DNA from: an uncultured Rivibacter sp. | Lineage (GTDB): Bacteria > Pseudomonadota > Gammaproteobacteria > Burkholderiales > Burkholderiaceae | Assembly: GCA_946481025.1 (NCBI GenBank) | Contig: CAMLNA010000009.1 | Span: forward strand, 1 to 64,000 | Length of the DNA stretch: 64,000 bases | Direction: 5' to 3' | Shown here: positions 1 to 8,497 of the stretch, piece by piece | How positions within the stretch are numbered: position 1 is the first letter of the stretch | Layout: each line of letters starts with the position of its first letter | The notes under the pieces: model-generated | Told to the model about the DNA's origin: nothing | Seen by the model: the letters and a program-made list of their open reading frames with translations, nothing else | Databases searched by the model: none | Program-made: the position numbers and the translations under genes

Positions 1-2
1 TC

Positions 3-80
3 GGCGTCGAGGTGCTCGGCCAGACCGAGCTGCTCCGGCGCACCGCCGCCTTGCCGGCCACGCCGTCCTGCAAGTCCTGA
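3..80 (+). CDS. 3' end of an unidentified CDS (partial)
   Basis: The window opens inside a reading frame that runs from base 3 to a TGA at 78-80 and encodes about 25 residues ending in SCKS. It lies 37 bases before a gene with its own ribosome site and on the same strand, so it is probably the tail of the gene upstream of the porin. Too little is present to name a family. A short chance frame cannot be excluded. Confidence 0.4.
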   Translation, partial: GVEVLGQTELLRRTAALPATPSCKS

Positions 81-117
81 TCCCTCTCGCCACCACCAAC
101 CGCCCCCGGAGAAACCC

Positions 118-1005
118 ATGCACCCGTCCCGCCTGCTGCCTTCCTCCGTTGCCGCGTTGCTCTTCGGCACCGCCGCCTGCGTGTCGCTTGCCGCCGGCAA
201 CGACACGGCTTCCTATGCCATCGACGCCGAGGTGAAGCTCACCTCCGACCAGCGCACGCGCGGCATCTCGGATTCGCTGAACAGGCCGGGCGCCAAGCTC
301 AGCCTGCAGGCGGCCCATGAAAGCGGGCTGGTGGCGCTGGTCGAGTTCGCCTCGGTGAGCAAGAAGCAGTTCCTGGACGGCAAGGGCGTGGGCGTCACGC
401 TGGCCGGCGGCTACCGCTTCGGCGACCCGGAAGGCTGGCACTTCGGCGCCGGCCTCGCCACCGAGCGCTTCCCCGGCGCGAAGTTCGAGGCGCCGCAGTC
501 GTTCGACTTCAACACCGGCATGCCGGGCGACTTCCGCACCACGAAGTACGACTCTTCGTTCGCGGTGCTCGAGGCCGGCTACGGCGCGCTCGAGGGCCGG
601 GTGCTCAACGTGATCTCGAAGACCTACCGCGGGGCCAACACCGGCGGCGTGTGCGGCACGATGCTGCTGCTGATGCCGGACCCGACGCAGGCGCTGGAGT
701 GTTATGCGCGCGGCGACCATGGTTCACGCGGCAGCTGGCTGTTCGACCTCGACTACAAGTACAACCTCACGCCGGCCACCACGCTCAACCTGCATGCCGG
801 CTACCAGAAGATCGAGAACTTCCGGGAAGCCGACTTCGCCGACTGGCGCATCGGCATCACGCACCGGCAATGGGGCTTCGACTGGAGCGCCGACTGGGTG
901 AGCACCAACACCCGGGTGCGCGAGCTCTATCTCGCGCAGGACGGCAACCGGCTGCGCGCCACCGACGGCGACAAGCTCGTCGTTTCGGTGTCGCGCAAGT
1001 TCTGA
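118..1005 (+). CDS. TorF-family putative outer-membrane porin
   Basis: A 295-residue exported protein. A hydrophobic signal peptide spans about residues 1-26. The rest alternates short amphipathic strands rich in Gly, Tyr and Phe and ends in Phe (SVSRKF), the usual terminal signature of outer-membrane barrels. The N-terminal stretch with the DQRTRGIS motif and the length fit the TorF/gcw_chp putative porin family. A GGAGAAACCC ribosome site precedes ATG 118. The TGA stop shares a base with the ATG of the downstream kinase (TGATG), so the two are translationally coupled, which suggests the barrel admits the substrate of the operon. Two Cys about 19 residues apart (near residues 179 and 198) could form a loop disulfide. 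The transported solute is unknown. Confidence 0.75.
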   Translation: MHPSRLLPSSVAALLFGTAACVSLAAGNDTASYAIDAEVKLTSDQRTRGISDSLNRPGAKLSLQAAHESGLVALVEFASVSKKQFLDGKGVGVTLAGGYRFGDPEGWHFGAGLATERFPGAKFEAPQSFDFNTGMPGDFRTTKYDSSFAVLEAGYGALEGRVLNVISKTYRGANTGGVCGTMLLLMPDPTQALECYARGDHGSRGSWLFDLDYKYNLTPATTLNLHAGYQKIENFREADFADWRIGITHRQWGFDWSADWVSTNTRVRELYLAQDGNRLRATDGDKLVVSVSRKF

Positions 1006-2603
1006 TGCACCGCGCCGCCGACGAACGGCTGGTGCTGGCCGTCGACCTGGGCACCTCGGGCTGCAAGTGCGCCCTCGTGGGCCTGGACGGCACGGTGCAC
1101 GCGTGGGCCTTCAGGCCGGTGAAGCTGCAGGTGCAGGGCGCGCTGGCCGAGCAGGACCCGCGCGACTGGTGGAGCGCCTTCATGGGCGGTGCCGGCGAGC
1201 TGCTGGCGGCCGATGCGGCGCTGCGCGGGCGCGTGGTGGCGGTGTGCTGCTCGGCGCAGACCGAAGGCACGGTGTGCGTCGACGCCGCCGGCGAAGCCAT
1301 CGGCCCGGCCATGACCTGGCTCGACGCGCGCGGCGCAGCCGCCATCGGGCGGCGGGTGCGCGGGCGCCTGCTCAACGTCGAGGGCTATGGCCCGCTGAAG
1401 CTGTGGCGCTGGCTGCGGCTCACCGGCGGTGCGCCGTCGCTGTCGGGCCGCGACAGCGCGGGGCACATGGCCTACATCCGCGACCATGAGCCGGCGCGTT
1501 ATGAACGCACCCGCAAGTTCCTCAACGTGCCCGACTACCTGAACCTGCGGCTGTGCGGGCGCCTGTGCGCCACGCAGGACTCGCTGGTCACCGCCTGGGT
1601 CACCGACAACCGCGACCCGCACCAGGTGCGCTACGACGCAGGGCTCGTCGGCGCGCTCGGCATCGATGCCGGCAAGCTGCCGGAGATCGTGAAGTCCACC
1701 GACGTGCTGGGGCCGGTGCTGCCGGCGGTCGCGCAGGCGCTGGGCCTGGACCGGGCGACGGTGGTCATCGGCGGCGCGGTGGACACGTCGGCGGTGGCGG
1801 TGGGCGCGGCAGTGGGCGACTTCGAGCCGCACCTGTACCTCGGCACCTCGTCCTGGCTGGGCGCGCACGTGCCGTTCATGAAGACCGACGTGCGCCACAA
1901 GATCGCGAGCGTCCCCTGCGCGGTGGGCGGCCGCTACCTCGCGATGGCGCTGCAGTCGACGGCCGGGGCGAACCTCTCGTTCCTGCGCGACCGCATCCTC
2001 TACCACCCGGACGAACTGGCCGGCGACGAGGAGCATCCGGCGGTCTACGAGGTGCTCAACCGGATCGCCGCGCGCGTGCCGCCCGGGGCCCGCGGTCTGG
2101 TCTACACGCCATGGCTGCTGGGCGAACGCACGCCGGTGGACGACCCCTGCCTGCGCGCCGGCCTCATCAACCTCTCGCTCGAGCATTCGCGCGAGGACAT
2201 CTTCCGGGCCTTCCTCGAAGGCGTGGCGCTGAACACCCGCTGGATGCTGGAGCCCTTCGCGCGGCTGCTCGGGCGAGATACCGGCGCCATCACCGCGGTG
2301 GGCGGCGGCGCGCAGTCCGACGTGTGGTGCCAGATCATGGCCGACGTGACCGGCCGGCCGATCCGCCAGCTGGCCAGCCCCATCCAGGCCAATGCGATCG
2401 GCGCGGCCTACATCGCGGCGGTGGGGCTGGGGGCGCTGGGCTTCTCGGACCTGTCTTCGCTGCGCCAGGTGCGGCGCACCTACGAGCCGGCCAGCGCGCT
2501 GCGGCGCCTGTACGCCGACAAGTTCGAGACCTTCAAGGAAGTGCGTGCGCGCCTCGCGCCGCTGTACCACCGGCTCAACGCACCGCAGGCTGCGCCCGCA
2601 TGA
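1005..2603 (+). CDS. FGGY-family carbohydrate kinase (xylulokinase-like)
   Basis: A 532-residue two-domain ATP-dependent sugar kinase of the FGGY family, expected to phosphorylate a pentose, pentulose or polyol in the cytoplasm. The N-terminal phosphate-binding strand LAVDLGTSGCKC is at residues 10-21. The second half carries LYLGTSSW, GERTPVDDP and the nucleotide-binding GGGAQSDVWCQIMAD segment near residue 430. The chosen ATG overlaps the porin stop. Longer in-frame starts would lie deep inside the porin gene and are not credible. The stop overlaps the aldolase ATG (ATGA). Kinase followed by class II aldolase matches the logic of fucose, rhamnose and tagatose-type pathways, where a ketose phosphate is cleaved. 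The exact sugar cannot be deduced. Confidence 0.85.
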   Translation: MHRAADERLVLAVDLGTSGCKCALVGLDGTVHAWAFRPVKLQVQGALAEQDPRDWWSAFMGGAGELLAADAALRGRVVAVCCSAQTEGTVCVDAAGEAIGPAMTWLDARGAAAIGRRVRGRLLNVEGYGPLKLWRWLRLTGGAPSLSGRDSAGHMAYIRDHEPARYERTRKFLNVPDYLNLRLCGRLCATQDSLVTAWVTDNRDPHQVRYDAGLVGALGIDAGKLPEIVKSTDVLGPVLPAVAQALGLDRATVVIGGAVDTSAVAVGAAVGDFEPHLYLGTSSWLGAHVPFMKTDVRHKIASVPCAVGGRYLAMALQSTAGANLSFLRDRILYHPDELAGDEEHPAVYEVLNRIAARVPPGARGLVYTPWLLGERTPVDDPCLRAGLINLSLEHSREDIFRAFLEGVALNTRWMLEPFARLLGRDTGAITAVGGGAQSDVWCQIMADVTGRPIRQLASPIQANAIGAAYIAAVGLGALGFSDLSSLRQVRRTYEPASALRRLYADKFETFKEVRARLAPLYHRLNAPQAAPA

Positions 2604-3270
2604 ACACGCTGCAGATTCGCCAAGCCGTCGTCGAGCTGTGCGTCCGGCTCTCGCACCGCGGGCACCTCGCCGGCACCGGCGGCAACATCGCCCTGCGCAT
2701 CGATGCCGGGCACTTCGCGGTCACCCCGTCGGCCACGGACTACCTCAGCATGGGCGCGGCCGACGTGTGCGTGTTGCGTCTGGCCGACCTGGTGCAGGTC
2801 GAAGGCGATCGCGCGCCCTCGGTCGAAAGCGGCCTGCATGCGAAGGTGCTGCGCGCCCGGGCCGACGTGCAATGCTGCATCCACACCCACCAGCCGGTGG
2901 CCAGCGCCTGTGCGCTCATCGGCGAGGCGCTCGACGTGCCTGCGGGCGCGCTGCGGCACACGCTGGGGCCGCGGGTGCCCGTGGTGGGGTACGCCCCTTC
3001 GGGCACCGGCTGGCTGTCGGCCCGGCTCGCGCGCAGCCTGCAGCCGCAGGTGAACGCCTACCTGATGTTCAACCACGGCGTGCTGTGCTGCGGGCCCGGC
3101 ATCGAGCAGGCCGTGCAGGCCGTCGAAGACCTCGAATCGCTGGCGCGCGAGCGACTGGCGCAGCGCATCCGGCGGCAGGCCGGGCAGGACCCGTCGCGGC
3201 GTGCCGCGCTGGCGCGCGTGGCCGATCTGCTGGCCGGCCCTCCACCGACCTCCCCACACCACAGCACTCC

Positions 3271-3274
<4 letters not shown>
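2600..3274 (+). CDS. Class II aldolase/adducin family protein
   Basis: A 224-residue protein of the FucA/AraD class II aldolase fold. Key residues are readable: the phosphate-loop-like GTGGNIA at 25-31, acidic residue E76 in ESGLH, zinc-ligand histidines H95 and H97 in CIHTHQP, and H159 in FNHGV. These match the three-His zinc site of fuculose-phosphate aldolase and ribulose-phosphate epimerase relatives, so a catalytically competent metal-dependent aldolase or epimerase is likely. It starts at an ATG overlapping the kinase stop and its own stop overlaps the aminotransferase start. The likely role is retro-aldol cleavage or epimerisation of the product of the upstream kinase. This is inferred from order, not proven. 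Confidence 0.82.
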
Positions 3275-4749
<1,475 letters not shown>

Positions 4750-4753
4750 CGAC

Positions 4754-5347
4754 ATGGACACCGGCACCGACCTGCGCACCCAGTGGCAGCAGCTGCGCGA
4801 GCGGCTGCAGGCTCGGCAGCTGCTCGAAGGCCCGGGCGCGAGCCTCTCGCTGCGCATACCGGGCGGCGAGGCGATGTGGTGGGCCGAGGCCGGCGACGAC
4901 GTGCCGCAGCGTGTGAGCTGGAGCGAGTCCGTGCCCCCCGAGGCGCATGCGCACGCCGCCGTCTATCGCCGCCGCGGCGACGTCGGCGCCGTTGCCGTCG
5001 GCGGCGGCGCGTATGGGCGCTGCCTGGTGGACTTCGGCGGTGCCATGCCGCAGGTGTTCGACGAGCAGGCCCGCCACATCGGCCCGATGGGCGAACGGGG
5101 CAACGCGCGGCTGCTGCAGGGCCGGCCGGCCTGCCTGGGCATGACCGCCACCCGCCTGGCCCTGAATGCGGAGCTGTTCGAGAAGTGCGCCAAGGCCTAT
5201 GTGCTGGCCATGGCCGCGGGCGGCCGCGTGAGGCCCTTGCCGTGGCTCGTGCGCGCCATCGCGAACCGGCGGCTGCGCAAGGACCAGCGGCGCGCCGCGG
5301 AACGTTTCATGCAAGGGCAGCTGCCCGAAGAGAGTCGCGGCTACTGA
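4754..5347 (+). CDS. Degenerate class II aldolase-like protein
   Basis: A 197-residue protein starting four bases after the aminotransferase stop. Its first 90 residues can be aligned by eye with the class II aldolase two genes upstream: GASLSLRIP resembles the glycine-loop strand, and PEAHAHAAVYRRRGDVGAV resembles the ESGLHAKVLRARADVQC segment. At the place where the active aldolase has the His-x-His zinc pair, this protein has VAVGGG, and no replacement His pair is seen. It also lacks an obvious counterpart of the third His. It may be a non-catalytic partner, a regulatory subunit or a diverged enzyme. The family assignment is by motif only. Confidence 0.6.
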   Translation: MDTGTDLRTQWQQLRERLQARQLLEGPGASLSLRIPGGEAMWWAEAGDDVPQRVSWSESVPPEAHAHAAVYRRRGDVGAVAVGGGAYGRCLVDFGGAMPQVFDEQARHIGPMGERGNARLLQGRPACLGMTATRLALNAELFEKCAKAYVLAMAAGGRVRPLPWLVRAIANRRLRKDQRRAAERFMQGQLPEESRGY

Positions 5348-5397
5348 GAAGGCGTGAACGAGTCCAACACCCAGCCGAACACGAGGGCCGAAGCACC

Positions 5398-6657
5398 ATG
5401 TCACTGCCAATGCCACAGCCACAAGCCCTGGACGGCCTCCCCGCGCGCCAGGTGGGCGCCGCGCTCGCCGTCGGTTCGATCGCGGTGCTGATGATCGGCG
5501 TGCAGCCCATCCTGCTGGGCGAACTGGTCGAGCGCCAGCAGGTCGGCCTCGAAGGCGTGGGCCTGGTGGCCATGGCCGAGATCGTCACGCTCGGCCTGGG
5601 CGTGGTGCTGGGCGATGCGGTGCTGCCGGTCGCGCGGCTGAGGCTCGTCACCCTCCTTGCCGCGCTGCTGGCCGCAGCGCTCGACCTGTTCACCACCGCG
5701 GCCACCGGTGATGCGCAGATGCTGGGCGTGCGCGCCGCCGCCGGGCTCGCCGAAGGCGTGCTCGTGTGGGGCACCACCGGCGTGGTGGTGCGCAGCGCCA
5801 ACCCGGCCCGCGTGGGCGGCATCTTCTTCGTGCTGCAGACGCTGGCGCAGGCCGCGCTGGGCCTGTTGCTGGCCAACGCGGTGATCCCACGGTGGGGCTG
5901 GCAGGGCGGCTTCGTCACGCTCGCGGGCCTGTCGCTGCTGCCCTGCCTGCTGGCCTTCGCCCAGCCGGCGCGGCTGGCGGCGCTGGCACCCGCGTCGCAG
6001 AGCGGCTTCCGCTGGTCGCTGCCGACGCTGCTGCCTCTTGCGGCGGTCTTCCTGCAGCTGGCCACGCTCGGCGCGTTCTGGGCCTACCTCGAACCGCTGG
6101 GCAAGGCGGTCGGGCTGCAGGCCCAGGCGGCGCAGTCGCTGGTGGCCGGCGTGCTGGTCATGCAGGTGATCGGCGGCAGCGTCGCCGCCCTCGTCGTGCG
6201 GCGGCTGCCGGTCGTGCCGGTGCTGGCGGCGGCCTCAGGCCTGCTCGCGGCCGTCACGCTGGCCGTGCAGGCACTGCCAGCGGGCGCCACCCTGCACTTC
6301 GTGCTGGCCTGCGCGCTGTTCGGCTTCGTGTGGCTGTTCATGCTGCCCTTCCACATCGGCCTCGCCTTCCGGGCCGACCCGAGCGGGCGCCTGGCCGGCC
6401 TGGTGCCGGCGGCGCAGTTGCTGGGCAGTGCCTTCGGGCCGATGGTGGCGTCCTTCATCGTCACGGGTGACGACGCGAGCGCGGTGCCGCTGCTGAGTGC
6501 CGGCTTCGCACTCGCGGCGGCGGGGGTGCTGGCGATCGCGCGGCTTCTTTCACCGGGCCGTCAGGGCCTCACGCCGGGTGACTCCAGCTTCATGCCGGCG
6601 GCGCGCCCTGCAAGAAAGAGTTCCAGCGACACCAGCTCGGCGGCGCCGAAGGCATAG
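5398..6657 (+). CDS. Major facilitator superfamily transporter
   Basis: A 419-residue integral membrane protein with about 12 hydrophobic segments and small Arg-rich cytoplasmic loops, typical of MFS carriers. It follows the kinase/aldolase/aminotransferase genes by 50 bases and probably moves the operon's substrate or product across the inner membrane. The last 32 or so residues, rich in Ser, Ala and Pro, are hydrophilic and are encoded by DNA that is antisense to the 3' end of soxA (about 97 bases of convergent overlap). The tail may therefore be a by-product of a displaced stop codon. The ribosome site before ATG 5398 is weak. Confidence 0.78.
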   Translation: MSLPMPQPQALDGLPARQVGAALAVGSIAVLMIGVQPILLGELVERQQVGLEGVGLVAMAEIVTLGLGVVLGDAVLPVARLRLVTLLAALLAAALDLFTTAATGDAQMLGVRAAAGLAEGVLVWGTTGVVVRSANPARVGGIFFVLQTLAQAALGLLLANAVIPRWGWQGGFVTLAGLSLLPCLLAFAQPARLAALAPASQSGFRWSLPTLLPLAAVFLQLATLGAFWAYLEPLGKAVGLQAQAAQSLVAGVLVMQVIGGSVAALVVRRLPVVPVLAAASGLLAAVTLAVQALPAGATLHFVLACALFGFVWLFMLPFHIGLAFRADPSGRLAGLVPAAQLLGSAFGPMVASFIVTGDDASAVPLLSAGFALAAAGVLAIARLLSPGRQGLTPGDSSFMPAARPARKSSSDTSSAAPKA

Positions 6658-7337
6658 GGCTCGGCACGCACGCCGGTCATGCAGTTGCGCAGGCGGCGCT
6701 GCAACGAGCCCAGGCCCTGCCACTCGAGCCGGTAGATCGGGTAGCCGGTGGGATGCGCCTGCGGGATCAGGCTGCCGGCCAGCCGCTGGCCGGCGTTGCG
6801 GTCGTGGCAGTGCATGCAGGCGAGGTCGAGCTGGCCGATGCGGCGGTTGAAGAGGCGCCCGCCTTCGGCCCGGGCCGTTTCGAGCCGCCTGTCCCTGGGC
6901 GGTGCGATCGGCTGGCCTCGCGACTGCAACGCGACATAGGCCTCCAGCGCCAGCAGGTCCCGGCTTTCGAAGGCCGAAGGGGTGCGCCCGGCGCGGTGCT
7001 GCTGGCAGCTGCGGATGCGCATGGCCAGGTTCACCGGCGTGCCGGCATCCTTGTCGAAGGCGGGGTGCCGGGCGGCCGCGCCGCGCATGCTGCGGGCGGC
7101 GTCCGCATGGCATGAGGCGCAGTCGCGCTGCCACAGCGCCTCGCCTTCGGCGACCCACAGCATCGCGGGGTTCTGCGTGTCGTCCTGCTGCATGGCCTGC
7201 AGTGCCGGGCTCATGTCGTGCATGCCCGAGCGGCGGGCGTCCTCGTCGCGGCCGGCGGCGGGCCCCGCCAGCAGCGCGGCCAGGGCCCACACGGCGACGC
7301 GCTTCAGCTCACGGTGAACGGGCGGGTTTCGGTCCAT
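6561..7337 (-). CDS. soxA: SoxA, diheme c-type cytochrome of the Sox thiosulfate system
   Basis: A 258-residue periplasmic cytochrome with an N-terminal signal sequence and two CxxCH haem sites, CASCH at 73-77 and CMHCH at 174-178. C219, in RNCMTG, corresponds to the SoxA cysteine that ligates the active-site haem and is persulfidated in characterised SoxXA. SoxXA joins thiosulfate to the SoxY carrier cysteine. ATG 7337 overlaps the soxZ coding end by 34 bases, so a slightly later start is possible, but it would trim the charged head of the signal peptide. Last gene of the iorA-iorB-soxXYZA operon. Its 3' end overlaps the convergent MFS gene. Confidence 0.88.
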   Translation of the reverse strand: MDRNPPVHRELKRVAVWALAALLAGPAAGRDEDARRSGMHDMSPALQAMQQDDTQNPAMLWVAEGEALWQRDCASCHADAARSMRGAAARHPAFDKDAGTPVNLAMRIRSCQQHRAGRTPSAFESRDLLALEAYVALQSRGQPIAPPRDRRLETARAEGGRLFNRRIGQLDLACMHCHDRNAGQRLAGSLIPQAHPTGYPIYRLEWQGLGSLQRRLRNCMTGVRAEPYAFGAAELVSLELFLAGRAAGMKLESPGVRP

Positions 7338-7633
7338 GCGAAGCCGTTGTCGCCTTCCCACGAGAAGCTCAGGGTGCCGCTTTTCGTGGCCCGCAGCGTG
7401 AATGCGATGTACGGGTTGGCCGAGATCGCGGGCGCCAGGTCGGCCGCGAACACGAGTTCGCCGTCGAGCCTGCATTCGAAGCGCCGCAGGATGTCGCGCG
7501 GCAGCACCTGGCCGCCGTCGCCGACGCGGTAGCCGGTCTCCATCGGATGGCCGATCAGCGTGCGCAGCTCCACCACGTCGCCGCGGCGTGCGGTGGCGGG
7601 CAGCGTGATGACGGTGCGTGCGGCGGTGGCCAT
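7304..7633 (-). CDS. soxZ: SoxZ, sulfur-carrier complex subunit
   Basis: A 109-residue protein without signal peptide, with the immunoglobulin-like strand pattern of SoxZ. It has the ARRGDVVELRTLIGHPMETG opening, a RFECRLDG strand, and the C-terminal SFSWEGDNGF stretch. SoxZ forms the SoxYZ heterodimer and is normally co-exported with SoxY's signal peptide. It lies nine bases after soxY and overlaps soxA. All core family features look intact, in contrast to the altered SoxY tail next door. Confidence 0.88.
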   Translation of the reverse strand: MATAARTVITLPATARRGDVVELRTLIGHPMETGYRVGDGGQVLPRDILRRFECRLDGELVFAADLAPAISANPYIAFTLRATKSGTLSFSWEGDNGFAWTETRPFTVS

Positions 7634-7642
7634 GGCGTTCGA

Positions 7643-8074
7643 TCACTCGATGCAGGCCGCCAGCGTCACTTCGACGCTGACGGTGTGCGACCAGCAGCGG
7701 CCGTCGGCGAGTTTCGCCAGGGCCACCAGCTTCTGCGAAGTGGCCAGGCGGATGCGTGTGGCCACGAAGGCACGGCCGGCGGCCGGCGACAGCGTGAACA
7801 CGCCCACGTCGTGCTGCGGGTTGCGTTCGTTGAAGAGCGCGATCGCGACGACGGCGTCCGCGCCCTCGACCGGATGGTCGACGTTGACCGACACCGGCAC
7901 CGCATTGCCGTTTTCCACCAGCGGCGAGATGTCGAGCCGGACCTTCGGATTCGGCAGCACCGGCGCGCCGCCGGCGAAGGCGCGCACGGCCGCCGCCATG
8001 CTTTCGGGCGTGGACCAGGCGGCCGGCACGACGCCGCAGGCCAGCGTGGCGGCAATGACGTCGCGCCGCTTCAT
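7643..8074 (-). CDS. soxY: SoxY-like sulfur carrier with a non-canonical C-terminal arm
   Basis: A 143-residue protein with a Tat/Sec-like N-terminus (KRRDVIAATLACG) and the SoxY body, including VRLDISPLVENGNAVPVSV and FNERNPQ. In characterised SoxY the protein ends in GGCGG, whose Cys covalently carries sulfur intermediates. Here the DNA reads clearly to LAACIE followed by TGA, so the single Cys (C141) is kept but the flexible glycines on both sides are gone. The ATG overlaps the soxX stop (ATGA). It pairs with SoxZ encoded next. Either the arm works in altered form or the protein is a SoxYZ-like variant with another cargo. Confidence 0.8.
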   Translation of the reverse strand: MKRRDVIAATLACGVVPAAWSTPESMAAAVRAFAGGAPVLPNPKVRLDISPLVENGNAVPVSVNVDHPVEGADAVVAIALFNERNPQHDVGVFTLSPAAGRAFVATRIRLATSQKLVALAKLADGRCWSHTVSVEVTLAACIE

Positions 8075-8493
8075 CGGGCCGGCTCGCGCAGGGTGCGCAG
8101 GAAGGCCACCACGTCTTCGACCTGCTGTGCATCGAGCACCGGCCTGCCGGCCCAGGCGGGGGCCACGCGGTGCAGGCTTTCGGCACGCTCGTCGGCGGCG
8201 GGGTGGTAGCGCGGCATGATGCTCTGCGGGTTGAGCTTGCGGGCATCGGCCACCCGCAGGCGCAACTGGCCCTCGCTCCAGCGCGACCCCGCGCCGGCCA
8301 GGCTGGGGGCCAGGGTGCCCTGGAAGCGTTCTTCCGGGAACGGGCCGCTGTGGCACAGCAGGCACAGGCCGACCTGCCGGTTGGTCACGATGGCGCGGCC
8401 GCGGGCCGCGTCGCCGGGGTGCGGCGTCAGCGGCTCGGGCATCGCATCACCCCCCACCACCGCGCCGGCCAGCACCATCGCAAGCCAGGCCAC
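8071..8493 (-). CDS. soxX: SoxX, monoheme c-type cytochrome
   Basis: A 140-residue exported cytochrome c with one haem site, CLLCH at 44-48, within the SoxX-typical GRAIVTNRQVGLC context, and a likely axial Met (M93, in SIMPRYH). SoxX is the small subunit of SoxXA and passes electrons from thiosulfate conjugation to other cytochromes. Start is GTG 8493, four bases after the molybdenum-subunit stop. An in-frame stop lies just upstream, so no longer form exists. The signal peptide is short and lacks an initial basic residue. Translational coupling to iorB ties the Sox genes to the Mo-hydroxylase. Confidence 0.85.
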   Translation of the reverse strand: MAWLAMVLAGAVVGGDAMPEPLTPHPGDAARGRAIVTNRQVGLCLLCHSGPFPEERFQGTLAPSLAGAGSRWSEGQLRLRVADARKLNPQSIMPRYHPAADERAESLHRVAPAWAGRPVLDAQQVEDVVAFLRTLREPAR

Positions 8494-8497
8494 CGGC

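Noticed and set aside
857..2570. Long minus-strand open frames opposite the FGGY kinase
   Set aside because: They are Arg/His/Ala-rich antisense shadows created by the high GC content and carry no recognisable domain, while the plus-strand kinase does.
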